Of a stretch of 64,000 nucleotides of DNA, positions 1 through 7,010 are shown piece after piece (the first letter of the stretch is position 1; every line of letters starts with the position of its first letter). The notes under the pieces are model-generated. The model was given only the letters and a program-made list of their open reading frames with translations, did not search any database and had not been told where the DNA came from. Made by a program: the position numbers and the translations under genes. Source of the stretch: Myxococcales bacterium (lineage in GTDB: Bacteria; Myxococcota_A; Polyangia; Polyangiales; Polyangiaceae); contig JADJQX010000006.1 of the NCBI GenBank assembly GCA_016712525.1, positions 868,001 to 932,000 on the forward strand, written 5' to 3'.

Positions 1-131
1 TTCGAGAACGTGACGGCCACCTTGAGCGGGCGCCGCCCCTCGGGGAGGACGTCGGCCGAGGCCACCTGAGCGAAGAACAAGGAGGCGGTGAGGCTCGAGG
101 CGAGCACCGAGGCGTTCACGAGGCGTTTCAT
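1..131 (-). CDS. Exported protein, N-terminal fragment (3' end outside window)
   Basis: The first 131 bases read on the minus strand as an open frame from an ATG (129-131) and run off the window. The 43 visible residues begin MKRLVNASVLASSLTASLFF and continue FAQVASADVLPEG. This is a typical Sec signal peptide: positive n-region, hydrophobic core and an A-x-A cleavage site near residue 26. A Pro/Arg/Lys stretch then leads into KVAVTFS. The frame is too short for family assignment. The mature protein is probably periplasmic or outer-membrane. The gene diverges from the LpxC-like gene, with about 157 bp between them. Confidence 0.6.
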   Translation of the reverse strand, partial: MKRLVNASVLASSLTASLFFAQVASADVLPEGRRPLKVAVTFS

Positions 132-288
132 CGGCGCGCACTCTCGCAGAGCTTTCGCCAGGTTTCCACGGCGAAACGCGCCTCTTCGGCCTTCGGGGGG
201 CCGGGCCCGAAGCCCCCTCCGCCCCGCGCCCCGCTTCGGGAGAGCGTCGAAAATGGCGCCTTCGGGCGCGCTGATCTAGGGTCGCGTC

Positions 289-1086
289 GTGGTCATCCTC
301 GAAGGCTTCGGGCTTCACGGCGGCAAGCCGGCCACGGTCACGCTCCGCGCGGCCCCCGGGCCGACCCATTTCGTCCACGAAGGTCGGGCTCACGCGCTGT
401 CGTCGTTCGTCCCGTCGGGGGAGCGTCGCTCGACCGAGCTCGTCTCTCCGGCGCTCTCGGTGCGCACGGTGGAGCACCTCTTCGCGGCGCTCGCCGGCCT
501 GTCTCTCTACGAGGGCGTCGCGGTCGAGGTCGTGGGCGACGAGCTCCCGCTGCTCGACGGTGGGGCCCGCGCCTTCGCCGAGGCCCTCCTGTCTCTCGGG
601 GTCGCCCCGAGCTCACCGCGCCTCCGCGTCGCTCGTGATGCGACCCTCGAGCACGGGCGCACGCGCATGTGCTTCGAGGTCGCCGACGAGACGCACGTGG
701 CGGTCGTCATCGATTTCGGCGATCCGAGGCTCGCCCCGACCGCGGAGTGGCGCGGAGACCCGGACGACTTCATCTCGCGCATCGCCCCGGCGCGCACCTT
801 CGGGTTCGGCCACGAGGTGCTCGAGCTCGCCGACCGTGGCCTCGCCTCGCACGTGCCCCCCGAGAGCGTCGTCCTCGTCACCGACGAGACCATCCTCTCG
901 GCCGGAAGGCCCCCCGAGAGCGACGAGGCCGCGCGTCATAAGCTCTTGGATCTCCTCGGAGATTCGTTCTTCTGGGGCGGGCCCCCGGTGGGTCGCTCGA
1001 GGTGCGAGATCCCGGGGCACGCGAGCACCCACGCGCTCTTCGCGCGCGCCATCGAGGCGGGCATCCTCGTGCGCACCCGCGCGTGA
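289..1086 (+). CDS. lpxC: LpxC-like UDP-3-O-acyl-N-acetylglucosamine deacetylase
   Basis: Predicted cytoplasmic zinc deacetylase of the committed step of lipid A synthesis. Family marks are GFGLHGG (residues 6-12), the VEH motif with E62-H63, RTFGF, and H217-K-L-L-D221, which matches the zinc pair H238/D242 of the E. coli enzyme. The GHASTHALF segment holds H244, at the place of the catalytic H265. At 265 aa it is shorter than the usual ~300 aa, mostly at the N- and C-termini, but no catalytic residue is missing. The start is GTG at 289; no clear Shine-Dalgarno is seen. It stands alone, without lpxA/lpxD/fabZ neighbours, so it could be a second copy or a divergent paralogue. Confidence 0.85.
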   Translation: MVILEGFGLHGGKPATVTLRAAPGPTHFVHEGRAHALSSFVPSGERRSTELVSPALSVRTVEHLFAALAGLSLYEGVAVEVVGDELPLLDGGARAFAEALLSLGVAPSSPRLRVARDATLEHGRTRMCFEVADETHVAVVIDFGDPRLAPTAEWRGDPDDFISRIAPARTFGFGHEVLELADRGLASHVPPESVVLVTDETILSAGRPPESDEAARHKLLDLLGDSFFWGGPPVGRSRCEIPGHASTHALFARAIEAGILVRTRA

Positions 1087-1127
1087 CGGCCGTTCCCGGT
1101 TGACCCGCCCGAGGCCCAGGTGGTGAG

Positions 1128-2357
1128 GTGCCGCGGGTGGACGACAAGGCCAAGCGAAACGTGATGCTCACGGTGATGGTGGCCGCGCTCGGCTACTTCG
1201 TCGACATCTACGATCTCATCCTCTTCAGCATCGTGCGCGTGCCGAGCCTCAAGACGTTCGGCCTCTCGGGCGAGGCCCTCACGGACGTCGGCGTTCGCCT
1301 CATCAACTGGCAGATGGGCGGCATGCTCATCGGGGGCATCCTGTGGGGCATCCTGGGCGACAAGCGCGGCCGCCTCACGGTGCTCTTCGGCTCGATCCTC
1401 ACCTACTCGCTCGCCAACATCGCCAACGGCTTCGCGCAGACGGTGCTCCAGTACGAGATCATGCGCTTCGTCGCGGGCATCGGTCTCGCCGGCGAGCTCG
1501 GCGCGGGCATCACCCTCGTGGCCGAGGTCATGCCCAAAGAGAAGCGCGGGATCGGCACGACGGTCGTAGCGGGCGTCGGCATCCTCGGCGCGGTCGTCGC
1601 CGCCCTCGTGGGCGACGCGTTCTCGTGGCGCATCGCGTATTTCGTGGGCGGTGGGCTCGGCTTGGGCCTCCTCCTCGTTCGCGTCGGGGTCACCGAGAGC
1701 GGCATGTTCCGCGTGGCCAAGGCCTCGGGCGTGCGGCACGGCGACTTCTTCGCGTTCTTCCGCAACGGGAAGCGCCTCCGCCGTTACCTCGCCGTCATCA
1801 CGGTCGGCGTACCCGTCTGGTACGCGGTGGGCATCCTCGTCACGTTCTCGCCCGAGATCGCGAAGGGCATGGGCCTCACCGAGCTGCCGAAGCCCTCGAC
1901 GGCCGTCATGCTCATGTACATCGGCCTCGCCATCGGCGATTTCGGGAGCGGCTTCTTGAGCCACCTCTTGAAGAGCCGAAAGCGCGTGCTCGCGGGGTTC
2001 CTCGGCCTCTCGTCGCTCGCGACCGTCGCGTATTTCACCGTCGGCCGCACGTCGCTCGTCGCGTTCTACGCGGTCGTCGTCGTGCTCGGTGTCGCCTCCG
2101 GCTACTGGGCGGTCTTCGTCACCGTGGCGTCCGAGCAGTTCGGCACCAACATCCGCGCGACGGCCACCACCACGGCGCCGAACTTCGTGCGCGGCGCGGT
2201 CGTGATCGTCACGTCGAGCTTCCAGGCGCTCAAGGGGCCGCTCGGCGTCGTCGGGAGCGCGGCCCTCGTGGGCGTGGTCGTCCTCGTGCTCGGCTTCGTG
2301 TCGCTCCTCGGGCTCGAAGAGACGCACGGCAAAGACCTGGACTTCGTCGAAGAATAG
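1128..2357 (+). CDS. Major facilitator superfamily transporter (metabolite:H+ symporter-like)
   Basis: A 409-aa integral inner-membrane protein with about 12 hydrophobic segments. The first helix carries GYFVDIYDLILFSI, typical of the sugar/metabolite:H+ symporter branch. The loop between helices 2 and 3 carries the MFS motif-A-like GDKRGR, and helix 4 has RFVAGIGLAGELGAG. The product is probably a proton-driven carrier for an organic acid or sugar; the substrate cannot be told from sequence. The start is GTG at 1128, 41 bp after the LpxC-like gene. It converges on pyrG with a shared hairpin in the 62-bp gap. Confidence 0.85.
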   Translation: MPRVDDKAKRNVMLTVMVAALGYFVDIYDLILFSIVRVPSLKTFGLSGEALTDVGVRLINWQMGGMLIGGILWGILGDKRGRLTVLFGSILTYSLANIANGFAQTVLQYEIMRFVAGIGLAGELGAGITLVAEVMPKEKRGIGTTVVAGVGILGAVVAALVGDAFSWRIAYFVGGGLGLGLLLVRVGVTESGMFRVAKASGVRHGDFFAFFRNGKRLRRYLAVITVGVPVWYAVGILVTFSPEIAKGMGLTELPKPSTAVMLMYIGLAIGDFGSGFLSHLLKSRKRVLAGFLGLSSLATVAYFTVGRTSLVAFYAVVVVLGVASGYWAVFVTVASEQFGTNIRATATTTAPNFVRGAVVIVTSSFQALKGPLGVVGSAALVGVVVLVLGFVSLLGLEETHGKDLDFVEE

Positions 2358-2369
2358 TCGAATGAAAAC

Positions 2370-2396
2370 GGGGGCTTGCCCGCTTGGGCAGCCCCC
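2370..2396. terminator. Hairpin between convergent MFS and pyrG genes
   Basis: GGGGGC-t-TGCCC pairs with GGGCA-GCCCCC around a GCTT loop (one bulged base). On the minus strand it is followed by a T-rich GTTTTCATT, so it fits an intrinsic terminator for pyrG. It may also serve the plus-strand MFS gene. Confidence 0.7.
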
Positions 2397-2419
2397 GCAT
2401 GATCGAGCCTCGTGGGGCT

Positions 2420-4099
2420 TCAGTTTACCGTCGGTAGCCGCGCTTCGCTCGGTCGCAGCTCGCCACGCGCGCGCGCCTCTTTGCGCTGGAGCGCGGCCTT
2501 CACGAACCGCGCGAAGAGCGGGTGCGCCTGCGCGGGGCGGCTCTTGAACTCGGGGTGGAACTGGCACCCGAGGAAGTGCGGGTGATCTTTGAGCTCCACG
2601 ATCTCGACGAGCTTCTGATCGGGCGACGTGCCCGACAAGACGAGACCCGCCCCCGTGAGATGATCGCGGTACTCGTTCGCGAACTCGTAGCGGTGGCGAT
2701 GGCGCTCGCTGATCTCGGTCGTGCCGTAGGACTGGGCCGCGAGCGAGCCGGGCGTGAGCACGCACGGGAACGCGCCGAGCCGCATGGTGGCGCCCTTGTC
2801 GCGTTTGTCGCGCTGCTCGGGCATGAGGTCGACCACGGCGGTGGGGCATTGCGGGTCGAACTCGCTCGAGCTCGCGTTCGCGAGGCCCGCCACGTTGCGC
2901 GCGAACTCGATCACCGCGAGCTGCATACCGAGGCAAATGCCGAAGAACGGGATCTTGTTCTCCCGCGCGTAGCGGATCGCCTGGATTTTGCCCTCGACGC
3001 CGCGATCCCCGAAGCCGCCGGGGACGAGCACCGCGTCGAGGTGGTCGAGGCGGCCGGTGGTGCCGTCGCGCTCGATGTCCTCCGAGTCGATGTACTCGAG
3101 CTCGAGCTTGCAGTCGTTCTCCATGCCGGCGTGGACGAGGGCCTCGTGGAGCGACTTGTAGGCGTCGCGGAGGTGCACGTACTTGCCCACGACGCCCACG
3201 CGCACCTGCCCGCGGGTCGGCCGCGTGAAGCGCTCGACGATGCGGCGCCACGCGCTCACGTCGGGCTGGCGCGTCCAGATGTTGAGGCGCTCGACCACGA
3301 GCTCGTCGAGGCCCTCGGCGTGCAGCGCCAAGGGGAGCTCGTAGATGCAAGATACATCGACCCCGGAGATGACGGCCTCGACCGGCACGTTCGTGAACAT
3401 GGCGATCTTCTCGCGCGTGCTCCGGGTCATGCCCGTCTTGGTGCGGCACAAGAGGATGTCGGGCTGGATGCCGATCTCGCGCATCTCCTTCACGGAGTGC
3501 TGCGTCGGCTTCGTCTTGATCTCGCCCGCCGTCTCGATGAAGGGGAGGAGCGTCACGTGCAGCGAGAGCGCGTTCTGCGGGCCGGCCTCGAGCTTGAGCT
3601 GGCGGATCGCCTCGAGGAACGGGAGCGACTCGATGTCGCCGACGGTGCCGCCGATCTCGACGATAGCCACGTCGACGTGATCGGTGGCCTCGCGCACGCG
3701 GGCTTTGATCTCGTCGGTGATGTGCGGGATGACCTGCACCGTTCCGCCGAGGTACTCGCCGCGGCGCTCCTTCTGGATGACCGCCTCGTAGATGCGCCCG
3801 GTGGTGAAGTTGTTGGTCTTCTTCATGCGAGCGGTGGTGAACCGCTCGTAGTGACCGAGGTCGAGGTCGGTCTCGGCGCCGTCGTCGGTGACGAAGACCT
3901 CGCCGTGTTGGTACGGGCTCATCGTGCCCGGGTCGACGTTGATGTACGGGTCGAGCTTGACGTGCGTCACCCGGAGGCCGCGCGCTTCGAGCAGCGCGCC
4001 CACCGAGGCCGAGGCCAGGCCCTTGCCGATCGACGACACCACCCCCCCGGTGACGAACACGTATTTCGTGGGCTTTCGGCTCATCGGGGCGCGTTCCAT
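2420..4099 (-). CDS. pyrG: CTP synthase (glutamine-hydrolysing)
   Basis: Makes CTP from UTP, ATP and glutamine. The N-terminal synthetase domain begins KYVFVTGGVVSSIGKG, followed by KLDPYINVDPGTMSP and the regulatory HGEVFVTDDGAETDLDLGHYER stretch. The C-terminal class I glutamine amidotransferase domain has the nucleophile Cys389 in GICLGMQ and the HPEF histidine near the end. At 559 aa it is slightly longer than the usual ~545. The frame is open further upstream to 4171, but ATG 4099 has GAGGAG four bases upstream and was chosen; ATG 4084 (MSRKPTKY) is the other candidate. Ends at a hairpin terminator. Confidence 0.96.
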   Translation of the reverse strand: MERAPMSRKPTKYVFVTGGVVSSIGKGLASASVGALLEARGLRVTHVKLDPYINVDPGTMSPYQHGEVFVTDDGAETDLDLGHYERFTTARMKKTNNFTTGRIYEAVIQKERRGEYLGGTVQVIPHITDEIKARVREATDHVDVAIVEIGGTVGDIESLPFLEAIRQLKLEAGPQNALSLHVTLLPFIETAGEIKTKPTQHSVKEMREIGIQPDILLCRTKTGMTRSTREKIAMFTNVPVEAVISGVDVSCIYELPLALHAEGLDELVVERLNIWTRQPDVSAWRRIVERFTRPTRGQVRVGVVGKYVHLRDAYKSLHEALVHAGMENDCKLELEYIDSEDIERDGTTGRLDHLDAVLVPGGFGDRGVEGKIQAIRYARENKIPFFGICLGMQLAVIEFARNVAGLANASSSEFDPQCPTAVVDLMPEQRDKRDKGATMRLGAFPCVLTPGSLAAQSYGTTEISERHRHRYEFANEYRDHLTGAGLVLSGTSPDQKLVEIVELKDHPHFLGCQFHPEFKSRPAQAHPLFARFVKAALQRKEARARGELRPSEARLPTVN

Positions 4100-4277
4100 G
4101 ACACTCCTCGCCGAAAGCTGCGACCCGAAAGAGGCCCACTTCCGACGTCCTTCGGGAGGGCCGGATACCACACCGCGTGACGCGATGCGAGACTCGCCGT
4201 CGTCGATCGCGAAGCACGCCCGGATCGTTTCACGGCGGAGCCTCGGCGTGCACCTCGCCGCGCGCGCGCGAGCCTAC

Positions 4278-4317
4278 AAAAAGCGACGAGGCAGCCCCGA
4301 AGGGAGCCACCTCGTCG
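4278..4317 (-). terminator. Rho-independent terminator of the 4341-4877 gene
   Basis: CGACGAGG (4284-4291) pairs with CCTCGTCG (4310-4317), with further pairing inside. On the minus strand the stem is followed by CTTTTTG. It lies 24 bp downstream of the minus-strand stop. Confidence 0.8.
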
Positions 4318-4340
4318 ACACGACCTCGCCGTGAAACACT

Positions 4341-4877
4341 CTAGAACGCGTAACCCGCGCCGAGGTTGAAGGTGAACGGCACGAGGGTGCCGCCCGTGAA
4401 CGGGATGAACCCGATCTCGAAGGGGCGCGCCACGGCGAAGAAGCCCTTGCCGGGCCCCTCGACGAGCGGGAAGAACCTGCCCTCGACGCCGAAGCCGAAG
4501 TGCGCGCGCAGGTCGATGTCGCCGTAGGCCGGGCCGCCGTAGCCGTAGGGCGCGATCGTGAGCTCCATCTCCTTGATGGGGATCGCGATGTCGTACCCCA
4601 TGCGGAGCACGGTCGCGGCCGCGAAGCCCGTCCGGAAGAAGAACTTCTGCGCGCCGCCGATCACGAAGCCCTCGTGGGAGCCGTTGATGTGGTACCCGCC
4701 CGAAAACTCCATCGGGAAGGCGGTGCCGCCGAAGGTGTTCAAGAACGCGGTGAAGCCGAGGACGTTGCCCTGGACGTAGCCCGCGCCGCGGCTCGATTGG
4801 GCGCTCGCGCTCGACGAGACGAGGAGCGTCGCGCCCGCGACGAGACCGGCAGCGAAAAGACGTGAGAGAGCTTTCAT
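4341..4877 (-). CDS. Predicted small outer-membrane beta-barrel protein
   Basis: A 178-aa protein with a clear signal peptide: MKALSRLFAAGLVAGATLLV, then SSSASAQ with an A-x-A site. The mature part alternates aromatic/hydrophobic and small residues, is rich in Gly, and ends in aromatic Phe (GAGYAF), the usual C-terminal signature of a barrel strand recognised by BamA. It is a paralogue of the next minus-strand gene; both share VLGF, the GFVIG segment, DIAIPI, TIAPYG and ARPFEI at matching places. The exact role is unknown. It has its own terminator, so the two copies are probably separately transcribed or the terminator closes a two-gene unit. Confidence 0.75.
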   Translation of the reverse strand: MKALSRLFAAGLVAGATLLVSSSASAQSSRGAGYVQGNVLGFTAFLNTFGGTAFPMEFSGGYHINGSHEGFVIGGAQKFFFRTGFAAATVLRMGYDIAIPIKEMELTIAPYGYGGPAYGDIDLRAHFGFGVEGRFFPLVEGPGKGFFAVARPFEIGFIPFTGGTLVPFTFNLGAGYAF

Positions 4878-4960
4878 GCCCCGAGGCTACATGCAGAGTG
4901 CAACCCGGGGGAAGCCAAAAGGCCGCCTTCTAACCTAAAAAGAACGGCAAAATCAGCTGC

Positions 4961-5518
4961 TTAGAATGCATATCCTGCGCCGACGCCGAACCCGTAGAGC
5001 ACCGGCGTCGTTCCGCCCGAGCCCGGCAAGATCGTGATCTCGAAGGGCCGCGCCATGGCGAAGAACCCGTTGCCCTCGATGGGGAAGAACTTGCCCTCGA
5101 CGCCGAACGACATCGCGGCGCGCGCTCCCTGATTGTTGAATCCGTAGAAGACGCCGGCCGCTCCGTACGGTGCGATGGTGATCTCCATGCGCCCGCCCCG
5201 GATCGGGATGGCGATGTCTCCTCCGAGCCGGAGCTGGGACATGCCGCCGTCGAACCCGCCGCCGAAGAGGAAGACCTGGCGGAAGCCGATCACGAAGCCG
5301 TCGTGGCGGCCGTTGATGTGGCCGCCGAAGTCGAAGTCGAACCGGTACGGTGTGGTGCCACGGTAGCCCGAGTTGAGGGGGGCGCCGAAGCCGAGCACCG
5401 TGCCGCCGACGTAGAGCGGGTCGCGGGTCGAGGTCGCGGCGTGGGCCTCGGTCGGGAGAAAAGCCGTGCAAAAACCAGCCAGTGCGACGGTGAGCCCGAG
5501 CTTCGCCAAGGTCTTCAT
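4961..5518 (-). CDS. Predicted outer-membrane beta-barrel protein, tandem paralogue
   Basis: 185 aa from ATG 5518 (MKTLAKLGLTVALAGFCTAF), which aligns with the start of its neighbour. An in-frame ATG at 5530 is possible, and no strong Shine-Dalgarno decides. The signal peptide ends near EAHAA. The mature protein shares the pattern of the downstream gene (GFVIGF, GGDIAIPI, ITIAPYG, GVEGKFFP, ARPFEI and terminal GAGYAF). The two lie head-to-tail 83 bp apart, indicating a local duplication. Likely location is the outer membrane; function is unknown. Confidence 0.72.
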   Translation of the reverse strand: MKTLAKLGLTVALAGFCTAFLPTEAHAATSTRDPLYVGGTVLGFGAPLNSGYRGTTPYRFDFDFGGHINGRHDGFVIGFRQVFLFGGGFDGGMSQLRLGGDIAIPIRGGRMEITIAPYGAAGVFYGFNNQGARAAMSFGVEGKFFPIEGNGFFAMARPFEITILPGSGGTTPVLYGFGVGAGYAF

Positions 5519-5690
5519 GCGCTGCAGCATCGCAAACTCGAGCGGGGAGGGGAAGGTGGTCACCCGACCGGCCGACGATCCGCGCCGTCACTGGTGCAGG
5601 GGATCCACCCACCCGGTACCACCTGGATCCATAACGAATTCATGAAGTTAGCGCTTGCGTGTGGGCGCGTTCGCGGCCCACGATGAACGC

Positions 5691-6515
5691 ATGACGGAAG
5701 CCTTGCCACGACGCCACGGTGCACGCGCGAGCCGAGCGCTCGCACTCACCGCCGTGCTCGCCGGTCTCGCGCTCGCGAGCTGCGCTGCGCCGGCCCAAAA
5801 CGATGACGACCTCGTCGACGAAGTATCGGCCGATCTCACGCAGCAAGAGCTCGCGTGCGAAGGGTACGACACGGCGGCGGCCCGCAGGATGGCGCAAGCG
5901 GGAGGGCGCCGCGAGGGGATGCGGTCGCAGAAGCGCTGCTACCGCTACGTGAAGCAGCACCTCGAGTCGGCGGGCTACTCCGTGCCCGGAGACGTGGCCT
6001 CGGGAGGCCGCTACGCCGGGAGCGCGTACCAGTTCACGACGTGGGCGCGCCAGAACCCCGCCGCGCTCCGTCGCCTCGGCTTCAAAGAGGTGAAGCTCAA
6101 GCTCGGCGAGGCGCCGCCTCAGGGCGCCATCATCGTGTGGGGCCGAGGCGAGTGCGGCTACAGCAAGTCGCACGGCCACATCGAGGTCGTGAGCACGGCC
6201 GACGGGAGCCGCGCGTGCAGCGACTTCTGCGGCCGCGTGAAGACGTCGCGCCGGTGCGGCATCCCCGACGTGTTCATCCCGGTCCGCGCCGACGGGCAGC
6301 CTGCGCCCGAGTGCAACACGCCGCCTCCGCAGGGCGAGTCGTGCGTAGGCCTCGCCGACGGGTGGTACTGCAGCGCGCGGTCGGACTACTCCGCGTACGA
6401 GTGCAAAAACCAGCAGGTTGCCCTGGGCTACCAGTGCGCGACCGGTAAGAAGTGTGTCTACTCCGGGCAGAGTCGCCAGGCGACGATGCAGAACGGGCTC
6501 CCCCAATGCCGCTGA
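5691..6515 (+). CDS. Lipoprotein with NlpC/P60- or CHAP-like cysteine hydrolase fold (tentative)
   Basis: A 274-aa protein whose signal peptide ends in the lipobox LALASC, so it is probably membrane-anchored. The central part has CYRYVKQHLESAGY, then AGSAYQFTTWARQNP, then GAIIVWGRGECGYSKSHGHIEVV. A Cys at a helix start followed by a strand with HGHIEV is what an NlpC/P60 or CHAP peptidoglycan hydrolase would show, with Cys and His as the catalytic pair. This is inference from pattern only. The C-terminal ~60 residues are Cys-rich (CVGLADGWYCS, ECKNQQ, CATGKKCVY), suggesting a small disulfide module. It overlaps the next gene by 10 bp. ATG 5691 was chosen for the signal peptide. Confidence 0.65.
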   Translation: MTEALPRRHGARASRALALTAVLAGLALASCAAPAQNDDDLVDEVSADLTQQELACEGYDTAAARRMAQAGGRREGMRSQKRCYRYVKQHLESAGYSVPGDVASGGRYAGSAYQFTTWARQNPAALRRLGFKEVKLKLGEAPPQGAIIVWGRGECGYSKSHGHIEVVSTADGSRACSDFCGRVKTSRRCGIPDVFIPVRADGQPAPECNTPPPQGESCVGLADGWYCSARSDYSAYECKNQQVALGYQCATGKKCVYSGQSRQATMQNGLPQCR

Positions 6516-7003
6516 TCACCACCTTGAAGCAGCGCCGCTTCGTCGTCGTCCCTCTCGCGCTCGTGTCGGCGGGCGCCCTCGTGTTCGCCTGCTCGTCCGG
6601 CGGAGACATCGCCCCCGTGCCGACCGGTGGCGGCCAAGGCTCGTCCTTGCCTCCGAACGAAGAAGAGGTCGTCACGCCGATCTCGCCGCAAGAGCAGGCG
6701 CCCTACAACGCCGACGAGGTGTGCGCCTCCCAGTGCTTCGCCGACTTCGGCGGTGGCGCAGCGCTCCTCCAGGCGCTCGACGACTGCAACGTCGAGAAGT
6801 GTTACGCCGACGAGGACGACGACAACACCGCCGAGGCCTCGTGCGCCGCGATCGGCTCGGGAGCGTCCCAGATCACGTACGGGCTCGCCGAGCGCGACCG
6901 CTGCCTCTCGCGCTCGTGCTGCGCCGAGGCCACGGCCTGCTCGAAGAACGCGTCGTGCTCCTCGCTCGCGAGCTGCATCGAGCGGTGCCAAGTCAAGCTA
7001 TAG
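6506..7003 (+). CDS. Cys-rich lipoprotein, unknown function
   Basis: 165 aa from ATG 6506, which overlaps the end of the upstream lipoprotein gene by 10 bp, so the two are probably co-translated. The N-terminus has RR followed by a hydrophobic run and the lipobox ALVFAC. After a Gly/Pro/Glu linker the mature part holds about 12 cysteines in pairs (VCASQCFADF, CNVEKCY, CLSRSCCAEATAC, CSSLASCIERC), a pattern common in secreted myxobacterial lipoproteins of unknown role. No enzymatic motif is recognised. The kinase-like gene starts 7 bp downstream. Confidence 0.7.
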   Translation: MPLITTLKQRRFVVVPLALVSAGALVFACSSGGDIAPVPTGGGQGSSLPPNEEEVVTPISPQEQAPYNADEVCASQCFADFGGGAALLQALDDCNVEKCYADEDDDNTAEASCAAIGSGASQITYGLAERDRCLSRSCCAEATACSKNASCSSLASCIERCQVKL

Positions 7004-7010
7004 TCGACGT

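Noticed and set aside
88..279. 63-aa plus-strand frame before lpxC
   Set aside because: Arg/Pro-rich and antisense to the exported-protein fragment at 1-131; no ribosome site.
936..4217. A 1093-aa minus-strand open frame over lpxC, MFS and pyrG
   Set aside because: Arg/Ala/His-rich shadow of the real genes; typical of GC-rich DNA. The pyrG frame explains the conserved sequence.
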